From the NCBI GenBank assembly GCA_001587675.1, contig LNGD01000031.1:1-14291 (forward strand): DNA of 14,291 nucleotides. Direction: 5' to 3'. The stretch's first letter is position 1. The number at the start of each line of letters is the position of its first letter. The notes beneath the pieces are model-generated. The model made no database searches. It was not told the origin of the DNA and saw only the letters and a program-made list of their open reading frames with translations. This DNA is from Candidatus Methanofastidiosum methylothiophilum (GTDB lineage Archaea; Methanobacteriota_B; Thermococci; Methanofastidiosales; Methanofastidiosaceae). Below, in pieces: positions 6,321 to 13,979 of the stretch. The translations under genes and the position numbers were made by a program.

Positions 6321-7880
6321 ATGGAAGAAGTGATTTGCGTAAGTGACTACAATAAGATTGTATTAGATAAAATGAATATAGAAGGTATCAAGATATTTGA
6401 TACAACACTAAGAGATGGTGAGCAAACTCCTGGAGTTGCCTTTAGTGTAGATGAAAAGATGAAGATAGCAGAAAGTCTTGATCTATTAGGCGTAGATGCT
6501 ATCGAAGCCGGCTTTCCAATAACATCAACTGGTGAGAGAGACGCTATAAAAAAGGTAGCGGATATGGGTTTAAAGGCCAAAGTATGTGGTCTTGCAAGAT
6601 CAAATAAAAAGGATATTGATATTGCTTTAGATTGTAATGTTGATAGAGTTCACACTTTTATCGCAACATCACCCATTCATAGAGAATTCAAACTAAAAAT
6701 GTCAAAAGAAGAAATAATGAGAAAAGCCGTTGAAGGTGTTGAATATGCAAAAGATCATGGAGTTGAAGTCGAATTCTCTTGTGAAGATGCTACAAGAACT
6801 GAACTTGAGTATCTTAAAGAGATGCATAGAGCGGTAAGAGATGCAGGTGCAGATTATATTAATGTTCCTGACACTGTTGGTACAATAATGCCAAAAGGTA
6901 TGGGGTATCTAATCAAAGAATTAGTTGATGACATAAATATCCCTATTAGTGTCCATTGCCATAATGATTTTGGGCTTGCTGTTGCCAATTCACTTGCTGC
7001 GGTTGAAAGTGGTGCAAAACAAATCCACTGTACAGTAAATGGCCTGGGTGAAAGAGCAGGTAATGCTTCTTTAGAGGAAACAGTCATGAGCCTTATGGCG
7101 TTATATGGAGTTAGATTTTCACTTGATACTACCAGACTTACCTATATTTCTAAACTCGTTTCAAGGTTATCTGGAGTAGTTGTACAACCTAACAAGGCTA
7201 TTGTAGGAGACAATGCATTTGCACATGAATCTGGAATTCATGTCCATGGTGTTCTAAGCAAAGCTTTCTGTTATGAACCACTAACACCAAAATTAGTAGG
7301 CAGAGAAAGTGAGATCGTTGTTGGAAAACACACAGGGATCCATGCAGTAGAAAAGAAACTAAAGGACTTTGGAATTAGTTTAACAAAGGAACAAAGTCTT
7401 GAGATTGTTGATGAGGTAAAAAAAATCAGAGAAAGTGGAAAGAAAATAACTGATGAAGATTTACTCGCAATAGCAGCAGGCTTTGTTGGAAAAGTACCAG
7501 ACGAAGAAAAAGAAGTAAAGCTTGAAGAAATGACAATAATCTCTGGATTACATATCACACCGACAGCAACTGCTATTCTCAATATAAATGGAAATAAGAA
7601 AGTTGGATCTAATATAGGTAATGGTGCAGTTGATGCTGCTTTAAATGCACTAAAGTCAGTTGTCCCTGAAAAGATTACTCTTGAGGAATATAGACTGGAA
7701 GCTATAACTGGTGGATCTGATGCACTTTGTCAAGTATCTGTAAAGATGGTTAACGAAGAGAATGTAAAAGCATTAGGGAAGAGTGTTGGCCCAGATATAG
7801 TTATGACAAGTGTAAATGCAGCAATAGAAGCAATAAACAAATTAAGGAAGATAGGAAAAGAGGGGAAAACGAATGAGTGA
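6321..7880 (+). CDS. leuA: LeuA, 2-isopropylmalate synthase (archaeal type)
   Basis: This 519-residue enzyme condenses acetyl-CoA with 2-oxoisovalerate to 2-isopropylmalate, the committed step to leucine. The N-terminal TIM barrel shows FDTTLRDGEQTPGV (26-39, with Arg31 and metal ligand Asp32), EAGFP (62-66), HCHNDFGLA (212-220, metal ligands His212 and His214), and NGLGERAGNAS (240-250). HESGIHVHG (302-310) belongs to the linker region. Residues from about 400 form the LeuA dimerisation domain, which binds leucine for feedback inhibition in the family; GGSDALCQV (464-472) is inside it. The start is ATG 6321, because AGGTG (6310-6314) lies six bases upstream. An in-frame GTG at 6312 falls inside that Shine-Dalgarno and is unlikely. 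The family includes homocitrate and archaeal citramalate synthases, but a separate cimA downstream and the leu/ilv context favour LeuA. Confidence 0.92.
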   Translation: MEEVICVSDYNKIVLDKMNIEGIKIFDTTLRDGEQTPGVAFSVDEKMKIAESLDLLGVDAIEAGFPITSTGERDAIKKVADMGLKAKVCGLARSNKKDIDIALDCNVDRVHTFIATSPIHREFKLKMSKEEIMRKAVEGVEYAKDHGVEVEFSCEDATRTELEYLKEMHRAVRDAGADYINVPDTVGTIMPKGMGYLIKELVDDINIPISVHCHNDFGLAVANSLAAVESGAKQIHCTVNGLGERAGNASLEETVMSLMALYGVRFSLDTTRLTYISKLVSRLSGVVVQPNKAIVGDNAFAHESGIHVHGVLSKAFCYEPLTPKLVGRESEIVVGKHTGIHAVEKKLKDFGISLTKEQSLEIVDEVKKIRESGKKITDEDLLAIAAGFVGKVPDEEKEVKLEEMTIISGLHITPTATAILNINGNKKVGSNIGNGAVDAALNALKSVVPEKITLEEYRLEAITGGSDALCQVSVKMVNEENVKALGKSVGPDIVMTSVNAAIEAINKLRKIGKEGKTNE

Positions 7881-9591
7881 GGAGCTAAAAGGAACAGAAA
7901 TCGTTGTAAAATGTTTAAAGGAAGAGAATGTAAAAAATATCTTTGGTTTCCCCGGAGGTCAGCTAATACCTCTTTATGACCAACTATATGAAGAAACTGA
8001 TGTTAGAAGTATCCTTGTAAGACATGAACAAGGGGCGGCACATGCAGCTGATGGCTACGCTAGAGCATCTGGAGACCCAGGAGTATGTATGGCAACTTCT
8101 GGGCCTGGTGCCACTAATTTGATAACCGGATTATTAAATGCAACAATGGATTCCATACCTGTAGTAGCGTTTACTGCTCAAGTTCCAACAAAGGCGATAG
8201 GCACAGATGCCTTCCAAGAGGCAGATACTTTTGGAATCACTATGCCTATTACTAAGCATAATTTCCTTGTTAAATCAACAGATAATTTATCATGGACAAT
8301 TAAAGGCGCGTTTAAAATTGCTAATACTGGAAGGAAAGGAGCAGTAGTTATTGATTTGCCTAACGATGTCCAACAAAAAACTTCAAAAGAGTATTATCAT
8401 GGAGACGTAAAATTTGCAGGATATAATCCGAGCATTGTTCCTAATCCACTACAGATTAAAAGGATAGCTCAAAAGTTAATGGAAGCTGAAAGACCATTAA
8501 TTTTGGCAGGTGGTGGAATCATACTAGCTAACGCTTCTGAAGACCTTAGATTACTAGCTGAGTATCTAGGTGCAGGTGTTGCAACAACTTTAATGGGAAA
8601 AGGCTCTATCCCCGAAAATCATCCTCTTTCATTAGGAATGGTTGGAATGCATGGGAGAATGGCCGCAAATAAAATGATCAATAACTGTGATGTTTTATTT
8701 GCAATAGGATGTAGATTTTCCGACAGGACAACCGGATGGGGGCTTGAATCGTTTGCTCCTGATGCAGTAAAAATTCACTGTGATATAGATTCAACCGAAC
8801 TTAACAAAAACATTACTGTAGATTTTCCATTAGTGGGGGACGCAAAATTAGTAATAAGAGATTTGATAAAATTCATGAAAAAATATGAAGATGTAAAGAA
8901 GGATACAAATGTTTGGCAGAAAAGAGTGAAGCAACTTCATTCAATGTGTGAAGAATGTGAAACTATTAAATCAAAGGACAATAAATTAACTCCAGAAATT
9001 ATAGTAAAAACAATAAATAATTTTTTAGACGAAAATGCAATAGTAACAACTGAAGTAGGCCAAAATCAAATGTTTGCAGCTCACTATTACTTGACAAAAA
9101 AACCTAGGCAATTTATATCCTCTGGGGGTCTTGGTACGATGGGATTTGGATTTCCTGCAGCAATTGGTGCAAAGGTGGCAAAGCCTGAAAAACAAGTTTT
9201 AGATATTGCAGGGGATGGTTCCTTTTTGATGGTATGCCAAGAATTAGCAACGGCTATGTCAGAAGATATACCGGTAGTTGTCGCAATATTAAACAACTCC
9301 TTTCTTGGAATGGTTAGACAATGGCAAGAGCTTTTCTGGGATAAACGATACGCAGGAACTAAATTAGGAAAAATCCCAGATTTTGTTAAGTTAGCAGAAT
9401 CTTTTGGCGCATATGGGGAAAGAGTCGAGAAAGTTTCAGATATCGAGAAAGCTCTAAAAAATGCATTTGATTCAGAAGTAGTTTCAGTTCTTGATTTCAA
9501 AATTGAATCCGAAACTAATATTCTTCCAATGATCCCTCCAGGCGGTAGGGTAGATGAGATGATAGGAGTGGGAAGATGCCGACACAAATAA
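7873..9591 (+). CDS. ilvB: IlvB, acetolactate (acetohydroxyacid) synthase large subunit
   Basis: This 572-residue ThDP- and FAD-dependent enzyme condenses two pyruvates to 2-acetolactate (valine, leucine) or pyruvate with 2-oxobutyrate (isoleucine). Visible features are FGFPGGQLIPLYDQL (24-38) and RHEQGAAHAADGYAR (50-64), with the catalytic Glu52. TSGPGATNLITGL (75-87) is followed by AFTAQVP and FQEAD (114-118). The ThDP/Mg motif begins GDGSFLMVCQELA (447-459) and runs to ILNNSFLGMVRQWQELFW (472-489). The C-terminal ESETNILPMIPPGG (545-558) is typical of catabolic-independent biosynthetic AHAS. Its ATG overlaps the end of leuA by eight bases, with a G-rich AGAGGGG upstream, which suggests coupling. 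Its 3' end overlaps ilvN by 16 bases, matching a two-subunit enzyme made in step. Confidence 0.95.
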   Translation: MSEELKGTEIVVKCLKEENVKNIFGFPGGQLIPLYDQLYEETDVRSILVRHEQGAAHAADGYARASGDPGVCMATSGPGATNLITGLLNATMDSIPVVAFTAQVPTKAIGTDAFQEADTFGITMPITKHNFLVKSTDNLSWTIKGAFKIANTGRKGAVVIDLPNDVQQKTSKEYYHGDVKFAGYNPSIVPNPLQIKRIAQKLMEAERPLILAGGGIILANASEDLRLLAEYLGAGVATTLMGKGSIPENHPLSLGMVGMHGRMAANKMINNCDVLFAIGCRFSDRTTGWGLESFAPDAVKIHCDIDSTELNKNITVDFPLVGDAKLVIRDLIKFMKKYEDVKKDTNVWQKRVKQLHSMCEECETIKSKDNKLTPEIIVKTINNFLDENAIVTTEVGQNQMFAAHYYLTKKPRQFISSGGLGTMGFGFPAAIGAKVAKPEKQVLDIAGDGSFLMVCQELATAMSEDIPVVVAILNNSFLGMVRQWQELFWDKRYAGTKLGKIPDFVKLAESFGAYGERVEKVSDIEKALKNAFDSEVVSVLDFKIESETNILPMIPPGGRVDEMIGVGRCRHK

Positions 9592-10073
9592 TATCAGTCC
9601 TAGTTGAAGATGAAGCCGGTTCTCTAACAAGAATGAGTGGCATGTTTTCAAGAAGAGGTATTAACATTCATTCCTTAACAGTCTCTCCTTCAGAAAAAGA
9701 AGGTATGAGCCGGATGACGATAGTTACGACCGGAGATGAAAGAGAAATTGAAAAGGTTGAAAAACAGTTAAACAAATTAATTGAAGTTGTAAAAGTAAAT
9801 ATCTTAGATAAAAATACATCGGTTATTAGAGATCTTTGCCTATTAAAGGTATATGCTGACAAAGATAATAGAGCAGAGGTTTTAGAAATAGCCAATGCAT
9901 TTAAAGCAAATATAGTAGATATTAGTTTAAGAACAATAACCCTTGAAATAACGGCAGATCCGTTTGATATTGACAGATTTGTTGATACAATGAAGAACTT
10001 TGGAATAAAAGAACTCTTCAGAACGGGTGTTACCGCAATTTCTAGGGATATTGAAAAGAAAAGTGGAGGTTAA
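9576..10073 (+). CDS. ilvN: IlvN/IlvH, acetolactate synthase small (regulatory) subunit
   Basis: This 165-residue protein is the usual length for the AHAS regulatory subunit. An N-terminal ACT domain covers about residues 3-76, with the motif EDEAGSLTRMSGMFSRRGIN (11-30) followed by IHSLTVS. Gly15 and Asn30 fall where valine-binding residues lie in characterised homologues, so valine feedback on IlvB is likely to be retained. A C-terminal ALS small-subunit domain follows from about residue 84 (RDLCLLKVYA) to the FRTGVTAISR end. It starts inside the end of ilvB, with AGGAGTG (9564-9570) five bases before the ATG. The IlvB neighbour confirms the partner. Confidence 0.95.
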   Translation: MPTQIISVLVEDEAGSLTRMSGMFSRRGINIHSLTVSPSEKEGMSRMTIVTTGDEREIEKVEKQLNKLIEVVKVNILDKNTSVIRDLCLLKVYADKDNRAEVLEIANAFKANIVDISLRTITLEITADPFDIDRFVDTMKNFGIKELFRTGVTAISRDIEKKSGG

Positions 10074-10076
10074 ATT

Positions 10077-11072
10077 ATGGCAAAAATGTATTATGATTGT
10101 GATGCAGACCTTAAGTATTTACAAGGTAAAACGGTAGCCGTAATAGGTTACGGAAATCAGGGTAGAGCCCAGGCTTTGTGTATGCACGATAGTGGTATAG
10201 ATGTTGTAGTTGGAGTAAACGAAGGTGGAAAGTCTTGGAACTGTGCAAAAGACGCTGGAATAAAAACAATGAGTGTTGAAGACGCGGCAAAGGCAGGGGA
10301 TATCGTCCATATCTTAATACCTGATGAAGTTCAGCCACATGTCTATTCCAAGTACATAAAAGACAATCTAAAAGAAGGCAATGTTCTAAGTTTTTCACAT
10401 GGTTTTAACATAACATTCAATCAAATTAAACCACCAGAGTATGTTGATGTAGTAATGATTGCTCCAAAAACACCTGGTAGTGAATTAAGAAGGTTATACA
10501 AGGAAGGCTTTGGTGCACCTGCACTTTTAGCAGTTGAGCAGGATTACACTGGAAAAGCAAAGCAAACAGCATTAGCAATGGCTAAAGCAATGAATTTAAC
10601 AAAAGCAGGAGTAGTTGAAACTACATTTGAAGAAGAAGCAATTACTGACATATTTGGAGAACAATGCGTCTTGTGCGGAGGTATTACTGAACTTATCACT
10701 GCAGGATTTGAAACACTAGTAAGTGAGGGATACCAGCCCGAGATAGCATACTTTGAGTGCTTAAACGAAATGAAACTAATTGTAGATCTTTTCTACGAAG
10801 GCGGTCTAGAGTTAATGTGGGAGAGAGTATCAAACACAGCAGAATATGGTGGAAGAACAAGAGGCCCAATGATAATCGATGATTCAGTTAGAGAAAGAAT
10901 GTACGATGTTCTTGACTATATAAAATCTGGGGAATTTGCTAGAGAATTCATGATGGAAAATTATACAGGTAGACCTGTCCTTACTAGATTAAGAAAAGAA
11001 GGTAAGGAAAAACTCATCGAAGATGTTGGTAAAGACATAAGAAAGATGTTTTTAAAACCTGAAAAAAAATAA
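10077..11072 (+). CDS. ilvC: IlvC, ketol-acid reductoisomerase (class I)
   Basis: This 331-residue short-form (class I) KARI isomerises and reduces acetolactate or acetohydroxybutyrate to the dihydroxy acid. It has the Rossmann motif GYGNQGRAQAL (24-34), the catalytic His108 in SHGF, APKTPG (129-134), and the knotted C-terminal domain with metal ligands Asp191 and Glu195 (TDIFGEQ) plus Glu227 and Glu231 (ECLNE). YGGRTRGP lies at 257-264. The cofactor-specificity loop reads VGVNEGGKSW (45-54): it has Asn-Glu where NADPH-type enzymes usually carry an Arg, so the cofactor may be NADH or mixed. It starts four bases after ilvN, with GGAGGT six bases before the ATG. After its stop the operon has its only notable gap (32 bases). 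Confidence 0.95.
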   Translation: MAKMYYDCDADLKYLQGKTVAVIGYGNQGRAQALCMHDSGIDVVVGVNEGGKSWNCAKDAGIKTMSVEDAAKAGDIVHILIPDEVQPHVYSKYIKDNLKEGNVLSFSHGFNITFNQIKPPEYVDVVMIAPKTPGSELRRLYKEGFGAPALLAVEQDYTGKAKQTALAMAKAMNLTKAGVVETTFEEEAITDIFGEQCVLCGGITELITAGFETLVSEGYQPEIAYFECLNEMKLIVDLFYEGGLELMWERVSNTAEYGGRTRGPMIIDDSVRERMYDVLDYIKSGEFAREFMMENYTGRPVLTRLRKEGKEKLIEDVGKDIRKMFLKPEKK

Positions 11073-11104
11073 TTTAATTTATATTTTAATTTTTAGTTGA
11101 TTTT
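11061..11104 (+). promoter_or_regulatory. Candidate internal promoter before leuC
   Basis: The 32-base gap before leuC is nearly all A and T and has no Shine-Dalgarno. A purine run (GAAAAAAAA, 11061-11069) precedes TTTATATTT at 11078-11086, a BRE/TATA-like pair that would place transcription start close to the leuC ATG and give a leaderless mRNA. The T-rich stretch could instead weakly terminate transcription after ilvC. Confidence 0.3.
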
Positions 11105-12361
11105 ATGGGAAAGACTATATCAGAAAAAATAATTGGAAATAAGGCTGGAATTAACGTTGAAGCTGGACAAATAGTAGAAGCCAATGTTGATTATGTAATG
11201 GTTAATGATGTCACAGGCCTACCGGCATTTGAACAGTTTGAGAAACTTCCAAAAGGAACAATGCCAATAAAAGAAAAGATAGTCTTAATACCAGACCATT
11301 ATGTTCCAAATAAAGACGTTGCCTCTGCAGAACAGGCAAAAAGAATGAGAGATTTTTCAAAAAAATACGAAATTGAAAACTACTTCGAAGTTGGAAGAGG
11401 GGGAGTATGCCACCAACTTATGATTGAGAAGGGTTTTGTTGCACCAGGTAGATTAATTGTAGGTGCTGATTCACATACTTGCAGTTACGGTGCTTTGGGA
11501 GCATTTTCTACAGGAATTGGTTCAACTGAAGCGGCCGCTGTTATGGCTATCGGTAAACTTTGGTTAAAAGTTCCAGATAGCATAAAGATATCAGTTAAAG
11601 GTAAACTAGATAATTATGTTTATGGTAAGGATATAATACTTCATGTTATAGGAGATATAGGTGTTGAAGGTGCATTATACCAATCAATGGAGTACTATGG
11701 TGACACAATTGAAAGACTTACCCTATCAGATAGAATATCTATATCTAATATGGCCATAGAAGCAGGAGGAAAGGCCGGAATTATACCTCCAGATGAAAAA
11801 GTTTTTGATTATTTAAAAGGTAGAGTTAAGGGTAACTATACTCCAGTTTATTCAGACAAGGATGCATACTATATTGAGGATTTAATTTATGATGCAGAAG
11901 ATATACCGCCAACAGTTGCAAAGCCATTTTTACCGAGCAATACTGCACCTGCATCAGAAGTAGATGTTGAAATAGACCAGGCTTACCTTGGTTCATGTAC
12001 AAATGGCAGGATTGAAGATCTCCGTATAGGAGCTGAGATACTCAAAGGAAAAAAAATCAATCCAAACGTTAGAATGATAGTTGTACCTGCGACAAAAGAT
12101 GTTTTCGATCAAGCACTTAGAGAAGGCCTTATTGATATCTTTGAAAAAGCAGATTGTTTTGTCTGTGGTCCAACATGTGGCGCTTGCCTTGGAGGGTATA
12201 TGGGAATACTAGCTGATGGAGAGAAATGTGTGGCTACTACAAACAGAAACTTCATAGGGAGAATGGGTCACAAGAATTCAGAAGTATATCTAGCTAACCC
12301 TGCAGTTGTTGCTGCATCTGCTATTGAAGGAAGAATTGTTGATCCTCGGGAGGTGTTATAA
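11105..12361 (+). CDS. leuC: LeuC, 3-isopropylmalate dehydratase large subunit
   Basis: This 418-residue aconitase-superfamily protein is the short archaeal-type large subunit. With LeuD it isomerises 2- to 3-isopropylmalate, and probably also citramalate to methylmalate for isoleucine. The 4Fe-4S ligands are probably Cys298 (GSCTNGR) and Cys358 and Cys361 (GPTCGACLGG). Other family motifs are IPDHYVPNKD (62-71), GADSHTCSYGALGAFSTGIG (120-139) and GRMGHKNSEVYLANP (385-399). Homoaconitases of lysine or coenzyme B synthesis look very similar in this subunit; the adjacent leuD and leuB make the leucine role most likely. It has no visible Shine-Dalgarno, unlike most other genes here, and may be translated from a leaderless or coupled message. 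The TAA stop shares one base with the leuD ATG. Confidence 0.93.
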   Translation: MGKTISEKIIGNKAGINVEAGQIVEANVDYVMVNDVTGLPAFEQFEKLPKGTMPIKEKIVLIPDHYVPNKDVASAEQAKRMRDFSKKYEIENYFEVGRGGVCHQLMIEKGFVAPGRLIVGADSHTCSYGALGAFSTGIGSTEAAAVMAIGKLWLKVPDSIKISVKGKLDNYVYGKDIILHVIGDIGVEGALYQSMEYYGDTIERLTLSDRISISNMAIEAGGKAGIIPPDEKVFDYLKGRVKGNYTPVYSDKDAYYIEDLIYDAEDIPPTVAKPFLPSNTAPASEVDVEIDQAYLGSCTNGRIEDLRIGAEILKGKKINPNVRMIVVPATKDVFDQALREGLIDIFEKADCFVCGPTCGACLGGYMGILADGEKCVATTNRNFIGRMGHKNSEVYLANPAVVAASAIEGRIVDPREVL

Positions 12362-12873
12362 TGAAAGAAATCCTTGAGGGTAGGGCCATAATATTTGGTG
12401 ACAATGTTGATACAGATCAGATTATACCAGCTGAATTTTTAGTTACTGGAGACCCTAAAGAACTTGCAAAAAACGCATTCATAAAAGTAAGGCCAGAGTT
12501 TAAGGATATTGTAAAGCAAGGAGATATAATAGTTGCAGGAAGAAACTTTGGTTGTGGATCTTCAAGGGAACATGCCCCAAGAGCGCTTATGGGTGCTGGT
12601 ATATCATGTGTTGTCGCGAAAAGTTTTGCTAGAATATTTTTTAGAAATTCTATTAATCTTGGCCTGACATTGATTGAATGTGATATTAAGGCTAATGAAG
12701 GAGACGAATTAATAGTCGACCTAAAAAGAGGGACTATAAAAAATAAAAAATCTAACGAGATTTTTGAATTTAAACCACTACCAGCTTTTTTGCTTAAGAT
12801 AGTAGAAAAGGGTGGCCTTATGGAATACGTAAAGGAGGTTCTAAATGAAAAAAATAGCGGTAATGCCCGGTGA
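12361..12873 (+). CDS. leuD: LeuD, 3-isopropylmalate dehydratase small subunit
   Basis: This 170-residue swivelling-domain subunit pairs with LeuC. It has GDNVDTDQIIPAEFL (13-27), NFGCGSSREHAP (62-73) and AKSFARIFFRNSINLGL (85-101), all typical. After the DTDQIIPA motif the substrate loop reads EFLVTGDP. From memory of work on methanogen enzymes, homoaconitase small subunits carry an Arg here, whereas isopropylmalate isomerases carry a hydrophobic residue. The Val therefore supports isopropylmalate or citramalate-derived substrates, not homocitrate. Its start overlaps the leuC stop by one base (TAATG), and its 3' end overlaps leuB by 29 bases. Confidence 0.94.
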   Translation: MKEILEGRAIIFGDNVDTDQIIPAEFLVTGDPKELAKNAFIKVRPEFKDIVKQGDIIVAGRNFGCGSSREHAPRALMGAGISCVVAKSFARIFFRNSINLGLTLIECDIKANEGDELIVDLKRGTIKNKKSNEIFEFKPLPAFLLKIVEKGGLMEYVKEVLNEKNSGNAR

Positions 12874-13969
12874 CGGGATAGGGCCTGAGATAATTGAAGA
12901 AGGAAAGAAAGTAATCGACGCAGCTTGTGATATTACAGGACTAAATATTGAATGGGAATACTACAATAATGGTTCTGAGGAGTATCTAAAAACAGGTGAA
13001 TTAATAACAGAACAAACACTAAAAGAACTAAAGAAAAAGGATGCAATATACTTTGGTGCTATTGGAGATCCTAGAGTCGCACCAGGCATACTCGAAAAAG
13101 GTATACTCCTTAAGATGAGATTTTACTTTGATCAGTATGTAAATTTAAGGCCAATTGTATCTTATCCTAATGTCCCATGCCCATTAAAAGATAAGACATA
13201 CAAAGACATTAATTTCCATGTAATCAGAGAGAACACAGAAGATTTCTATATTGGCATAGGTGGGAGATTCAAAGGAACAAATAATAAAGAGCAGCTTCAG
13301 GTAATAAGAGACCTTTATGAAGTCAAGTTCAACATGGGTGTTGATATTGATAGACCCCAGGAGATAGCATACCAAATAGGAATGATTTCAAGGGATGGGG
13401 CTAGAAGAGTAATTAAATATGCCTTTGAACTTGCCAAGATGAAGGGTAAAAAGAGAGTCACTTCTGTGGATAAGGCAAATGTTTTGACAAATATTTACAG
13501 TTTATGGAGAGATGTATTCGAAGAAGTTGCAAAGGAATACCCAGGATATGAAACTGAATTTGCATTTGTTGATGCTATAACAATGTGGTTTGTAAAGCAG
13601 CCACAGTGGTACCAAATTGTAGTAGCACCAAATATGTTTGGTGATATTATTACAGATCTGGGAGCTATGATCCAAGGAGGACTTGGACTTGCAGCAGGAG
13701 GAAACATCAATCCAGACGGAGTATCAATGTTTGAGCCCATTCACGGTTCAGCGCCGAAATACAAAGGGAAAAATGTTTCAAATCCACTAGCTACTGTATT
13801 AAGCGGTGTAATGATGCTTGAAACAATTGGAGAACCAAAAACTGCGTCATTAATAGAAAAGGCCGTAGTTAAAGTACTAGAAGAAGGGAAAGTTAGAACC
13901 CAAGACTTAGGTGGTACATCAAAGACTACTGAGGTCGGGGATGAGATAGTAAAGAAGATGAAAGAATAA
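12845..13969 (+). CDS. leuB: LeuB, 3-isopropylmalate dehydrogenase-like
   Basis: This 374-residue beta-decarboxylating dehydrogenase would oxidise 3-isopropylmalate, and 3-methylmalate in the citramalate route, with NAD. It has PGDGIGPEI (8-16), the substrate Arg residues (Arg92, Arg102 in NLRP and Arg128), catalytic Lys210 (SVDKANVL), and Asp243, Asp267 and Asp271 for the metal (VDAITMWF, NMFGDIITDLGA). FEPIHGSAPKYKGK (296-309) is the NAD-binding segment. FDQYVNLRP (95-103) and RENTEDFYIGIGGRFKG (128-144) differ from the LYANLRP and RELTGGIYFG of typical bacterial LeuB and resemble the tartrate/D-malate dehydrogenase side of the family, so specificity is inferred from context. The ATG lies in the end of leuD and has the strongest Shine-Dalgarno in the window, AAAGGAGGT (12831-12839), five bases away. 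Confidence 0.88.
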   Translation: MKKIAVMPGDGIGPEIIEEGKKVIDAACDITGLNIEWEYYNNGSEEYLKTGELITEQTLKELKKKDAIYFGAIGDPRVAPGILEKGILLKMRFYFDQYVNLRPIVSYPNVPCPLKDKTYKDINFHVIRENTEDFYIGIGGRFKGTNNKEQLQVIRDLYEVKFNMGVDIDRPQEIAYQIGMISRDGARRVIKYAFELAKMKGKKRVTSVDKANVLTNIYSLWRDVFEEVAKEYPGYETEFAFVDAITMWFVKQPQWYQIVVAPNMFGDIITDLGAMIQGGLGLAAGGNINPDGVSMFEPIHGSAPKYKGKNVSNPLATVLSGVMMLETIGEPKTASLIEKAVVKVLEEGKVRTQDLGGTSKTTEVGDEIVKKMKE

Positions 13970-13979
13970 GGAGAAAAAG

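Noticed and set aside
9087..9587. Open frame of 166 codons on the minus strand, antisense to ilvB
   Set aside because: It mirrors conserved ThDP-binding codons of ilvB, has no family features of its own and is a coding shadow.
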